Of a stretch of 35,609 nt of DNA, positions 1 through 7,249 are shown piece by piece (the stretch's first letter is position 1; each line of letters begins with the position of its first letter). The stretch lies in assembly GCA_029257435.1 (NCBI GenBank), contig JARIBI010000036.1:1-35609 (forward strand), given 5' to 3'. The DNA comes from Sporosarcina sp. GTDB taxonomy: Bacteria; Bacillota; Bacilli; Bacillales_A; Planococcaceae. Under the pieces are notes generated by a model. The model had not been told where the DNA came from, made no database searches, and saw only the letters and a program-made list of their open reading frames with translations. The position numbers and the translations under genes are program-made.

Positions 1-70
1 CTTCAAAAGCAGGCAGATCCAACAGCAAAGCTGGAAGTGAAAGCTCTTCTGGTATTTTGTTGGAATGCAT
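1..70 (-). CDS. Unknown protein, N-terminal end only (runs off left edge)
   Basis: Only the first 23 codons lie inside the window. The ATG at 70-68 follows a strong ribosome site (GGGAGGTGAAGGAT then ATG, 8-base spacing), which is the main reason to call it a gene. The protein begins MHSNKIPEELSLPALLLDL, a short polar start followed by a leucine-rich stretch. I do not recognise it. It points away from the phage and is probably host chromosome. Confidence 0.5.
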   Translation of the reverse strand, partial: MHSNKIPEELSLPALLLDLPAFE

Positions 71-610
71 ATCCTTCACCTCCCTTTCGTTACTCGTAAC
101 TCTATGCTTTTTGAAGTGATGACAATACGATCCCGTGACACAGTTTCTATCATTCTTAATTCGCCAAATAGTCTGATATCCCTTTAATGAAATAAGGAGA
201 CTGGACAATCATCGCCCTAAGTCATGCCGTTAACGGAACGAGAATAAGAATGATGGACGGTCTATTTTTGTCAGGCGGGTTACCGTCTGTTTTATTGATA
301 GGTGACAGATGAAAGTGCCTGTCACTCCCCATTTTTTTAAAAAAGGGAGTGACAGGCACTTTTTTGGTAATTCTTAAATTATTTTAGAACGAGATGCGCC
401 ACGCACTCGATGTGTGTTATCATCAAAGGTTGATACATTTGCACGAATATCCTGATTTTGCGTTAATGTATTCCCCCCATAAGTGAATTTTACCAGGGGG
501 GTACGTTAATCATTAAGAGATTCGAGCATATCCTCCAGATTTAAGTCCCTTTTGTGCTGTGGTAGAAAAATCACAGCATATTAACACCTCAAACTTTTTC
601 TCTTCCTTCA
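71..610. other. Gene-poor flank, 540 bases
   Basis: No convincing complete gene. It holds the 312-362 inverted repeat (listed separately), a 10-base palindrome CCGTTAACGG at 227-236, and short open stretches that read like gene debris. One, on the minus strand about 374-501, is a 40-codon open frame with no start that ends in SRSKII and a stop. It has an ordinary protein-like composition, but I cannot assign it. This looks like eroded chromosomal DNA beside an integration site. Confidence 0.4.
312..362. repeat. Perfect 18-bp inverted repeat, REP-like hairpin / bidirectional terminator
   Basis: AAAGTGCCTGTCACTCCC at 312-329 is exactly complementary to 345-362 across a 15-base A/T loop, and is followed by a T run on the plus strand. 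The GTGCCTGTCAC core resembles dispersed palindromes found between genes in many Bacillaceae genomes; that link is from memory. It can also act as an intrinsic terminator. I place it in host rather than phage DNA. Confidence 0.65.
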
Positions 611-958
611 CTATTTATTACACTTATGAATAGCATCAAACATTTTAGCTAGTGATAATTTACTTAGCTCCCTATTAGCAGCCAACGCACGTTTAGCTTT
701 AATGCGTATAAACACATCAGCGTCATGTTCTTCAAAGCCCTCTTCCAAAATAAGGTATTGATACAATTCTCTACAAGGATATAAAATGAATTTTTCATTA
801 CGAAACGCATTTGTTGCTTCCTCTCTATCTATATCACATACCTTCATCAATACTCGCAGGATTTCTTCGTCCTTAACTTTTGCTTCAAACAAAGCAGCAG
901 TTACAAGTTTTATTTCATTGCTTCTAGCCCGGCGTTCTTCCAATGATCCCAAATACAT
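611..958 (-). CDS. Hypothetical protein, 115 aa
   Basis: I do not recognise this family. The frame opens at 985, but CCTCC at 966-970 (GGAGG on the coding strand) sits 7 bases before the ATG at 958, so the protein most likely begins MYLGSLEERRARSNEIK. It looks soluble and alpha-helical, rich in Lys, Arg and Glu, with no membrane segment or signal peptide. A middle segment (IDREEATNAFRNEK) could be part of a small helical domain. It stands alone on the minus strand between the repeat-bearing flank and the DUF262 fragment, and is probably chromosomal or left from an older element. Confidence 0.6.
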   Translation of the reverse strand: MYLGSLEERRARSNEIKLVTAALFEAKVKDEEILRVLMKVCDIDREEATNAFRNEKFILYPCRELYQYLILEEGFEEHDADVFIRIKAKRALAANRELSKLSLAKMFDAIHKCNK

Positions 959-1071
959 ATTCATTCCTCCCGTATTTAACTCCATGTCTTAGACTTAAGA
1001 AGTTCGTAAGCCTGAAGTAAAAAAAATGCACCTTTACGCTACGCATGACAAATAGCCGTCTATAGAGGGTT

Positions 1072-1410
1072 TTAAAATAGAATAGGCGGCCTAGATGTTA
1101 ATCGTTGCTGCCTATCAAGAACAGCCATCACATCATCACTGCCATTTATATTAGCCTCTGGATTATGACGATTGTCTCTTTGATGATAACCTCGGAGAAA
1201 TTCATAAAACTTAAATTCGGAAGCTTTCTCTTTAAGGATTTTCAAAAAAAAAAATGAACTGATTGGATAATCCCTCATTAGACTATCAAAAAGCATTGTG
1301 ATTTGTTCGGAACTCCAGTCAAACTCGCATTGGATTGAAGGTAACAAATACTTTTTTGAATGGATATCGTTTATGACTTCCCCTATGGTGAGTGGTGTTT
1401 GAAATGACAT
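1072..1410 (-). pseudogene. DUF262 (GmrSD-type) protein, decayed N-terminal fragment
   Basis: The 112 residues match the start of DUF262 proteins, nucleotide-dependent restriction/defence enzymes related to GmrS, normally several hundred residues long. Recognisable parts are MSFQTPLTIGEV at the N-terminus, YLLPSIQ...FDW at about 21-32, FDSLMRDYPI at 41-50 and the end of the motif that is usually DGQQR. Three things argue that it is dead: the conserved QR-F-W segment reads QCEFDW, DGQQR has become DRQQR, and the frame leaves the family immediately after LTS and stops. No second half is visible downstream. The start at 1410 matches the family N-terminus; its ribosome site is weak. Likely a relic of a defence gene beside the integration site. 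Confidence 0.75.
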
Positions 1411-1422
1411 AGGTTTTCCCAA

Positions 1423-1779
1423 AAAAATAAAATTTATCTATACAAACACTTAAGATTAATAATCCTACTGATTCCTATACTTTAATGATCGGTAATGCGA
1501 TACAGATCTCACTAGGCCATACGCATCCATCTACTTTCTATTATCCCACATATCAAAATATAAAGTGTAATAAAAGCAAGGACAACCGCCATTTTAAAGA
1601 CCAAACTTTCATCTTCACACTTAATATTGCTGGGTATTACGGCTTAAATTATATACAAACTTCAATATGCTATCATAGAGATGAACTATCACTGAATTTT
1701 ATCCGAGATAACAATTATGTATTTTTAAGAGTATTTAGCAGTCCAATCACATTCAAAAAGAATACTAAGTAGAGAGAAG
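1423..1779. other. Intergenic stretch, A+T-rich, 357 bases
   Basis: No gene I would support. A plus-strand open frame at 1485-1772 has no ribosome site and an unusual composition. A loose promoter-like pair, TTGCTG at 1627 and TATATA at 1650 with a 17-base spacer, could serve the plus-strand gene that follows, but both boxes are only partial matches to consensus. Confidence 0.35.
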
Positions 1780-1788
1780 GTGAAATAT

Positions 1789-2346
1789 TTGATTAGATCT
1801 TTGTTTGAAATGCATTGGCAATACTATTTGTCCATCGAAAAAATGTTAATGAAAACTAATCAATATGTAACACATTCCAATAAAAACATAGATGTTTATT
1901 CTGATGAGTTCGCATCAATTATATTGCTGTCTTGTTCGGAACTTGATTCTTTACTTAAGCAGCTTTGCATTAATTATAATGTTCAAAGTAAAGGTAGTTA
2001 TTTCAATATGAAGGATTATGCCCCAGCTATAGAAAAGTCTTCACTCAATGATTTTGGTCTATCAAGTGGTATACGAGTAATGAACGATAACGGCATATTA
2101 CTTTTTCCCTTTAAAGATATTGATGCAACAAAACCATATGCTAATTTAAAATGGTGGAGGGATTATCAATCTATTAAACACGATAGAATAAAAAATGTTA
2201 CAAAAGGAAACTTATTAAACGCTACTTCTTCAGTCGCTGCTCAATTTACTATTTTATGGAGTTTAACCGAATTTATTGATGAGTCCCAGGGACGGGAATA
2301 CATAAAGAAAAACTATTGGTCAGATTATTGGATACCGGTTGTATAA
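1789..2346 (+). CDS. HEPN-like candidate protein, about 185 aa
   Basis: No confident family assignment. The frame is open from a GTG at 1780, but AGAAGGTGA lies correctly placed before a TTG at 1789, so I prefer MIRSLFEMHW as the start. The segment WWRDYQSIKHDR (about residues 122-133) contains R-x6-H, compatible with the R-x4-6-H motif of HEPN ribonuclease domains, and an earlier SELDSLLKQLC segment could be the matching helix with its acidic and basic residues. HEPN domains occur widely in toxins and phage-defence proteins; that this protein is one is inference. It is A+T-rich unlike the phage late genes, lies on the opposite strand to the phage, and is followed 44 bases later by the UPF0489 gene, suggesting a two-gene cargo unit. 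Confidence 0.6.
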   Translation: MIRSLFEMHWQYYLSIEKMLMKTNQYVTHSNKNIDVYSDEFASIILLSCSELDSLLKQLCINYNVQSKGSYFNMKDYAPAIEKSSLNDFGLSSGIRVMNDNGILLFPFKDIDATKPYANLKWWRDYQSIKHDRIKNVTKGNLLNATSSVAAQFTILWSLTEFIDESQGREYIKKNYWSDYWIPVV

Positions 2347-2390
2347 AACCCAACCATTTAACTGTCTATTTAGAAGGAACAAAATAATAT

Positions 2391-3089
2391 ATGATATTTA
2401 CAGGAAGGATGACAGAAGAATTGAAAAAGGTAAAAGATATGGAAGCATCGTGGAAGATTATATATCCAGATCGTAAAATTTACCTGATGAGAAATCATAA
2501 TTGGGCTTTTTCTGCATGGGAGCTTGGGAGAATAAAAAAAGAGATACAACCAGGAGCAAGATTATTACACGTAGACTTTCATGATGATTATTGTGATCCC
2601 TCTCAAGTAATTCATAAAATCGATACTGAACAGGATGCCCTACAAGCCGGCGAGGGTTTAGAAATATTTGATTTTATTAGAGCAGCACAACAGACTGGTA
2701 CAATAAAAGATGTATATACAATAGGAGATTATGACAGGCCACCCGATGAGGTTTGTCATTCTTATACATTAAATCAATTTGAAAATGAATATAGGATGGA
2801 ATTCTTTAACTCGGAAAGTCAAAGTCTTATTTTAGATTTGGATCTAGACTTTTTTAATCTACATGCTTATAGAAATATCGAGAAGAATTATGATGACAAC
2901 CCCTTTCGTTATAGTGATGAGTTTATTAGAAAACAATTGGGGTATTTTAGGCAGTATAACGATGTTTGGGATCTCCTGACAGTATGTATCTCCCCAGAGC
3001 ATTGCGGAGGTTATCAGACTGCCCAAGAAATACTTGACATTTTCCTCGAATGTTTCGATTTAAATAATGAAGAATATATTCAATGGTAA
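2391..3089 (+). CDS. UPF0489 family protein (arginase-like fold), 232 aa
   Basis: Family motifs are clear: RNHNWAFSAWE at about 34-44, HVDFHDD at 60-66, LDLDLDFF at 148-155 and ISPEHCGG at 200-207. UPF0489 proteins are predicted to share the metal-binding arginase/deacetylase fold; the DFHDD and DLDLD clusters are the probable metal ligands. As far as I recall, members of this family act as peptide arginases (arginine to ornithine) on ribosomal peptides, but no precursor-peptide gene is visible here, so the substrate is unknown. An AGAAGG sits rather far (about 12 bases) before the ATG at 2391. A strong plus-strand terminator follows at 3181-3212. It is probably cargo or host DNA next to the prophage end, possibly cotranscribed with the HEPN-like gene. 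Confidence 0.8.
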   Translation: MIFTGRMTEELKKVKDMEASWKIIYPDRKIYLMRNHNWAFSAWELGRIKKEIQPGARLLHVDFHDDYCDPSQVIHKIDTEQDALQAGEGLEIFDFIRAAQQTGTIKDVYTIGDYDRPPDEVCHSYTLNQFENEYRMEFFNSESQSLILDLDLDFFNLHAYRNIEKNYDDNPFRYSDEFIRKQLGYFRQYNDVWDLLTVCISPEHCGGYQTAQEILDIFLECFDLNNEEYIQW

Positions 3090-3180
3090 TAATTTATCTT
3101 TATCTAGAAAATAGACTTCTTAGTTTCGGTCCCTGGGACTTATGTGATACTCTAGCCTGTGTTTGTTGCATATGAAATTT

Positions 3181-3212
3181 AGGCTTGGAGACCAATCCCA
3201 AGCCTTTTTTTT
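3181..3212 (+). terminator. Intrinsic terminator after the plus-strand pair
   Basis: AGGCTTGG (3181-3188) pairs with CCAAGCCT (3198-3205) and runs straight into eight Ts on the plus strand. It ends plus-strand transcription just before the stop codon of the convergent recombinase gene; on the minus strand the U run is poor. Confidence 0.75.
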
Positions 3213-4626
3213 ATTTTTCAATTTGGCACTCAACTTCTGTGCCATCCAGCAAAGCTACAATCACCGTCTCTTCTTTAAACACCGTTATCTTTTCGACTAG
3301 TTTAAAGAACAAATCCATGTCGAAGTGTTCAACTGGTTTAGCTTTTGTAACGATTTTAATAAAGTTCTTAGCCTTATATTTTTCAAGATAGTTCTCGCTA
3401 TTTTCCTTCTCGCGCCACTTTTGCATGAAGTAATCTTCGTTTTCCAAGATGGTATTAAAAACGTTAATGAAGATTTGGTAAAGTGCTTTATCTTCAATGT
3501 GAGTATTGTTGCAGCCTTTTTTCCCTTTCTCGGGATACTTTTTATTGCACCTCCAGACCCTTCTTCTAAACCTATCGTTATTAGAGTTCCAAACCTTTCT
3601 GCCAAAAGCGCTACTACAATCCCCACATATTACTTTTCCTGCAAAAGGGTTATCTTTCGTTCCATAGTCAACCCTATAAAATCCATGTTTCTCTGCGAAG
3701 AATTTTTTCCTTTCCATTTCAAGCTGCACTGCTTCCCACATGTCTTTATCAATAATTGGGGTATGGTTATTTTCAACATAGTAGCGTGGAATTTGGCCGG
3801 TGTTCTCCACCCTTTTCTTTGTTAAATAATCGACGGTGTATGTCTTTTGCAAAAGAGCGTCACCTTTATATTTCTCATTGCTTAGCATCTTCCTAATACT
3901 GCCTTCGTACCATTTTGCTTTGCCGTTCCAGTTAGGTACACCTTCTTCTTCAAGATCCCTGGCGATTCGGTTTGGTCCTTTCCCGTCAAGATATTCTTTG
4001 AAAATCCTTCTGACAACTTGGGCTTGTGGTTCGTTAATAATCAGGTTGCCATCGTCATCTTTATCGTAGCCCATGAATTTCGTATGGTTAAGCGCGACCT
4101 TTCCTTGTTCAAATCGACGCCGAATGCCCCAAGTGGAGTTTTCCGAAATGGATCTGCTTTCATCTTGCGCCAGACTGGAAAGGATGCTAAGTAACACTTC
4201 CCCTTTCGCATCGAGCGTATTAATATTTTCCTTTTCAAAAATGACGCCAATTCCTAAATCCTTTAGCTGCCTTACAAAATTCAAGCAGTCCAACGTGTTT
4301 CTTGCAAAGCGTGAAATCGATTTTGTGATGATCATGTCGATTTTCCCTGACTTGCAATCTTTAATCATTCTATTGAACTGCTCCCGCTTTTTCGTATTGG
4401 TTCCTGAAATCCCTTCATCGGCGTAAATGCCAGCGAACTCATAATCAGGGTGAGTGGAAATATAGGTTGTGTAATATTCAACTTGCGCTTCATAACTTGA
4501 TAACTGTTCTAATTGGTCGGTCGATACCCGGCAATAAGCCGCCATTTTCTTTTTCTGGGGTTCCAACTGTTGGTGGCTGCTCATAAAATTTGTACTTGCT
4601 GGTATAACGGTAATGTTTCTTGCCAT
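3211..4626 (-). CDS. Large serine recombinase, downstream of pair (471 aa)
   Basis: Site-specific recombinase of the resolvase/invertase superfamily, large type. The N-terminal catalytic domain has YCRVSTD with nucleophile Ser35 and the arginine-bearing SRFARN; then comes a recombinase domain (GYDKDDDGNL...NEPQAQVVRRIF), a zinc ribbon (CGDC ... WRCNKKYPEKG ... GC), and a C-terminal DNA-binding tail. The ATG at 4626 follows GGAGGT with 9-base spacing, confirming a start inside the upstream recombinase gene. Its first 137 bases are also coding, in another frame, for the tail of that gene. It is the last minus-strand gene of the element, as expected for an integrase beside an attachment site. 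It probably works with its paralogue in integration or excision, as CcrA and CcrB do in SCCmec (analogy only). Confidence 0.93.
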   Translation of the reverse strand: MARNITVIPASTNFMSSHQQLEPQKKKMAAYCRVSTDQLEQLSSYEAQVEYYTTYISTHPDYEFAGIYADEGISGTNTKKREQFNRMIKDCKSGKIDMIITKSISRFARNTLDCLNFVRQLKDLGIGVIFEKENINTLDAKGEVLLSILSSLAQDESRSISENSTWGIRRRFEQGKVALNHTKFMGYDKDDDGNLIINEPQAQVVRRIFKEYLDGKGPNRIARDLEEEGVPNWNGKAKWYEGSIRKMLSNEKYKGDALLQKTYTVDYLTKKRVENTGQIPRYYVENNHTPIIDKDMWEAVQLEMERKKFFAEKHGFYRVDYGTKDNPFAGKVICGDCSSAFGRKVWNSNNDRFRRRVWRCNKKYPEKGKKGCNNTHIEDKALYQIFINVFNTILENEDYFMQKWREKENSENYLEKYKAKNFIKIVTKAKPVEHFDMDLFFKLVEKITVFKEETVIVALLDGTEVECQIEK

Positions 4627-5773
4627 CCTTTATTACCTCCTGTACCATAATTTCTTCTTTTATATCGAGCCTTCCAGCAACTTCATCATCAATCCTCGTT
4701 CCCGGACAGGCCTTCTTTCCGTTTTTTATATAGGTGCTGCATTGCCACACTATTTTTCTGCAGGGGAGTTTGCTGTTCCAAGTTCTGCGCTTTAATGTCG
4801 CTCCACATTTGCCGCAATACAGCATCCCTGTCAATGGGTAGCGCTTTTGATATTTACTCTTATCGCCAACGTTCCCTTTGGCCAAAGCCCTTTCTCGCAG
4901 CTCTTTCTGAACATTATCCCAGTCCATATTTGAAATAATCGCTGGGTGGTTATTCTCGATGTAATAGCTGTCTAGTTCTCCATTGTTTCGGACCGTGGCT
5001 TTCTTCAAATGATCTGGAGTGTAATATTTTTGAAGAATGGCATCCCCTTTGTATTTTTCATTTTTTAACATGTTCAAAATCGTGCTTTCCTGCCATATGC
5101 CGTCTGTAACTGTTGGAATCCCGCTTGCGTTTAAATCTTTGGCGATGGTGAAGGCTCCTTTTCCCCGCAAATATTCTGCAAAGATCCGCCTAACAATTTC
5201 AGCTTCCTCTTCATTGATGATTAAGTTTCCATGTTTATCCTTGTCGTAGCCAAGGAACCTCTCGGTGTTTATCATGAGTTCCCCTCGTTCAAACTTCTTT
5301 CTTATTGCCCATTTGATGTTCTCACTTATATTTTTACTTTCTTCTTGGGCAAAAGAAGAGAGGACGGTAAGCATTAGCTCTCCGTCCCCTGACAATGTAT
5401 TAATATTCTCTTTTTCAAATCGTACTTCAACGCCTATTTCCTTCAGCTCTCTAACCCTTTGCAGGACAACCGTCGTATTTCGCGCAAATCTTGAAATAGA
5501 CTTTGTAATGATTAAATCAATAGCGCCTTCCTCCGCCAGTTCTAGCATTCTTTTAAATTCTGGGCGATTTTCCGTGGATCCACTGATTCCTCGATCTGCA
5601 AATATCCCCACAAACTCATATTCTGGGTTTGCCGCAATCAGCCTTTCATAATAATCGATTTGATTTTCCAAAGATTCGCCTTGCTTTACGTGGTCAGTAG
5701 AAACCCGTGCATAAGCACATACCCTTTTCTTCGTTTTCTTCACAATTGTAGGTTCTATTATTCTGACTCGCAT
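4490..5773 (-). CDS. Large serine recombinase, upstream of pair (427 aa)
   Basis: Catalytic N-terminal domain with YARVSTD (nucleophile Ser25), the arginine-bearing SRFARN and EKENINTL; then a recombinase domain (GYDKDKHGNLIINEEEAEI), and a zinc ribbon (YCGKCGATL ... WQCSTYIKNGKKAC). After the ribbon the protein ends in a short polar tail rather than the long coiled-coil and DNA-binding region of most large serine integrases. The start has GGAGG 7 bases upstream. It overlaps the downstream paralogue by 137 bases, so the two are surely cotranscribed and probably translationally coupled. The 44-base element at 5796-5839 lies just upstream and may drive the pair. Confidence 0.93.
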   Translation of the reverse strand: MRVRIIEPTIVKKTKKRVCAYARVSTDHVKQGESLENQIDYYERLIAANPEYEFVGIFADRGISGSTENRPEFKRMLELAEEGAIDLIITKSISRFARNTTVVLQRVRELKEIGVEVRFEKENINTLSGDGELMLTVLSSFAQEESKNISENIKWAIRKKFERGELMINTERFLGYDKDKHGNLIINEEEAEIVRRIFAEYLRGKGAFTIAKDLNASGIPTVTDGIWQESTILNMLKNEKYKGDAILQKYYTPDHLKKATVRNNGELDSYYIENNHPAIISNMDWDNVQKELRERALAKGNVGDKSKYQKRYPLTGMLYCGKCGATLKRRTWNSKLPCRKIVWQCSTYIKNGKKACPGTRIDDEVAGRLDIKEEIMVQEVIKDGKKHYRYTSKYKFYEQPPTVGTPEKENGGLLPGIDRPIRTVIKL

Positions 5774-5795
5774 TGGTGGCCCTCCTTTCTATCAA

Positions 5796-5839
5796 TTTGG
5801 TACTACCATATATCACTCTAAAAGCCTGATAAATCAAGT
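5796..5839 (-). promoter_or_regulatory. Repeated 44-base control element, copy 1 (before recombinases)
   Basis: Reading the minus strand: ACTTG, 12 bases, TTTAGAGTGAT, 10 bases, ACCAAA. The same arrangement recurs at 23812-23855 and 25045-25089, each time a short distance upstream of a ribosome site. TTGATT and GATATA are 17 bases apart, a promoter-like spacing, but the -10 match is weak, so an activator- or phage-specific promoter is plausible. Confidence 0.6.
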
Positions 5840-5891
5840 GTTATTGCCATTTTTCTCGATTAAAGGGTTGTTCGCGGAAACAGATACGGTG

Positions 5892-5931
5892 AAAAAAATA
5901 GAGGCCGGACAAATACATAATCTGCCCGACC
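5892..5931 (-). terminator. Terminator ending the late operon after amidase
   Basis: On the minus strand GGTCGGGCA pairs with TGTCCGGCC (wobble pairs included), then TCTATTTTTTT. It starts 6 bases past the amidase stop codon, so the lysis gene is the last of the late operon and the recombinases have their own control. Confidence 0.75.
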
Positions 5932-5936
5932 CACCA

Positions 5937-6770
5937 TTAAATTTTCTTCGCAAAGTCCAAAGCGATCCAACCATTCTTCTTGTCTGAATAGGCCTTTAAC
6001 AACCCCCATTTCGTTGCACCTTTCCCCTCAGCTTCTTCGACAATGGTAAATACTCCTTTGCCCGTATGCTTGCCAAGAGTATTGTGATTGGTGCCAGGAC
6101 CTGTTCGAATGTTTAAATCGTTAATCGTAACCTGTACCAGATATGGTTTGAATTTAAAAGCTGCTTTCTTTTCATCCGTATCTTCAGCCTTTGATTTTTT
6201 GATGCCAAAGTGTTCAGCAATACATGCGGCTTCTGCTTCTGCTAACTTCTTAAGATTTTCATCCTTCAATAACCAATTGGTCACTGCCGAATGGGTATGA
6301 AAAGAATGCTCCAGAATTAACGCAGGAGTCCCTACTGCATTGGCACCTCGTAGCACCCCGTAATACTCGCCATTACTTCCACGGCGTGTAGCTGTTCTCC
6401 CAGACTGTTTTGTTCCAATAATCTCTTCCACGACTTTGGCAAGCTTTAATCCGATATGATCGGCCCGTCCATTTAACAGGACATAAGCAACCGGATAATC
6501 AACTTTGTCATTCACACTGTTTCCAATAGCATTTGAATGTAAAGAAATAAAAATGTTGCACCCTTTTGATGCAGCCCCTCGTTCATAAAGCCCCTTGTCC
6601 TTTTCTTGGTTTCCCCTAGTTGTAATAACGGAGATGCCGTACGCCTCAAGTTGCTCTTTCAAAAATAAATGAAGCTTCCATACCATGTCTGATTCATAAT
6701 AACTTTTGTTAGCCGGTGAACGATTGTACTTTCCGAAATGTCCCGCATCCAAACATACTTTAATCTTCAC
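5937..6770 (-). CDS. N-acetylmuramoyl-L-alanine amidase (endolysin), 277 aa
   Basis: Phage endolysin that cuts the bond between muramic acid and the stem peptide of peptidoglycan. The Amidase_3 domain spans about residues 3-190: LDAGH with zinc ligand His11, Glu26 in YYESDM, His78 in SLHSNA, and the catalytic glutamate in LEHSF. After a charged linker (about 191-207), residues 208-277 form an SH3-type wall-binding domain (LNIRTGPGTNHNTLG, then GWIALDF at the end). No signal peptide, so it needs the holin next door. The start is GTG at 6770 with GGGAGG nine bases upstream, inside the end of the holin gene. It is the last gene before the terminator at 5892-5931. Confidence 0.95.
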   Translation of the reverse strand: MKIKVCLDAGHFGKYNRSPANKSYYESDMVWKLHLFLKEQLEAYGISVITTRGNQEKDKGLYERGAASKGCNIFISLHSNAIGNSVNDKVDYPVAYVLLNGRADHIGLKLAKVVEEIIGTKQSGRTATRRGSNGEYYGVLRGANAVGTPALILEHSFHTHSAVTNWLLKDENLKKLAEAEAACIAEHFGIKKSKAEDTDEKKAAFKFKPYLVQVTINDLNIRTGPGTNHNTLGKHTGKGVFTIVEEAEGKGATKWGLLKAYSDKKNGWIALDFAKKI

Positions 6771-6771
6771 T

Positions 6772-7182
6772 TTATTTTCCCTCCCCGTCTTTATCTTTTA
6801 GTTGTTCTAATAGCTCTTTTAATTTTGAAGGGACAGGTAGTCCGATTTTTGCCGTATTTTCGAGAATACTGATACCTTCATTTGAAATGTAGAAGAAAAT
6901 AACGGCTGTACGGATTACGCTGCCATTTTGGATAAGATGCACATCGACCATATGACCAATGCCCACAAGGCAGAAAATAAGCACCTTCTTGAAAATTCCC
7001 CGAAAACCTATTGCAGATGACAGCTTCTTTTCAATAACGGCCAACATCATGCCCGTAACATAATCAATCACCACAAAGGTAACTAGCGCATAGAGAAATC
7101 CATCCAAACCGCCCAAAAAGTATCCTAGAAAGCCCCCCACTGCTGCAAACACATATTGCCCCCACCCAATCATTTCTCTCAC
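6772..7182 (-). CDS. Holin, Phage_holin_4 type, 136 aa
   Basis: Small membrane protein that opens the cell membrane so the amidase reaches the wall. Hydrophobic segments are YVFAAVGGFLGYFLGG, FLYALVTFVVIDYVTGMMLA and, later, VLIFCLVGIG and VIRTAVIFFYI; the DYVTGMM signature is typical of the family. The tail is charged (KELLEQLKDKDGEGK). The frame opens at 7233, but GGAGG at 7191-7195 is 8 bases before the GTG at 7182, so I use that start; the first 17 residues of the longer frame are upstream leader. The stop codon lies one base before the amidase start, a normal holin-lysin arrangement. Confidence 0.9.
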   Translation of the reverse strand: MREMIGWGQYVFAAVGGFLGYFLGGLDGFLYALVTFVVIDYVTGMMLAVIEKKLSSAIGFRGIFKKVLIFCLVGIGHMVDVHLIQNGSVIRTAVIFFYISNEGISILENTAKIGLPVPSKLKELLEQLKDKDGEGK

Positions 7183-7249
7183 TTGCTTTCCCTCCCCATT
7201 CATTTGATTAATATAAAAAAGCAGCCATCCCAATAGGACAACCGCTTCA

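Noticed and set aside
374..501. Minus-strand open stretch that might be a gene end (one frame ends SRSKII, another HIECVAHLVLK)
   Set aside because: No start, about 40 codons, two competing frames. The second faintly recalls the end of 23S rRNA methyltransferases, but this is too little to call.
1485..1772. Plus-strand 95-codon open frame before the HEPN-like gene
   Set aside because: No ribosome site, odd composition, no family resemblance; likely chance in A+T-rich DNA.
3325..3825. Plus-strand 166-codon open frame opposite the recombinase
   Set aside because: Mirror of the downstream recombinase gene, hydrophobic low-information sequence, no ribosome site.
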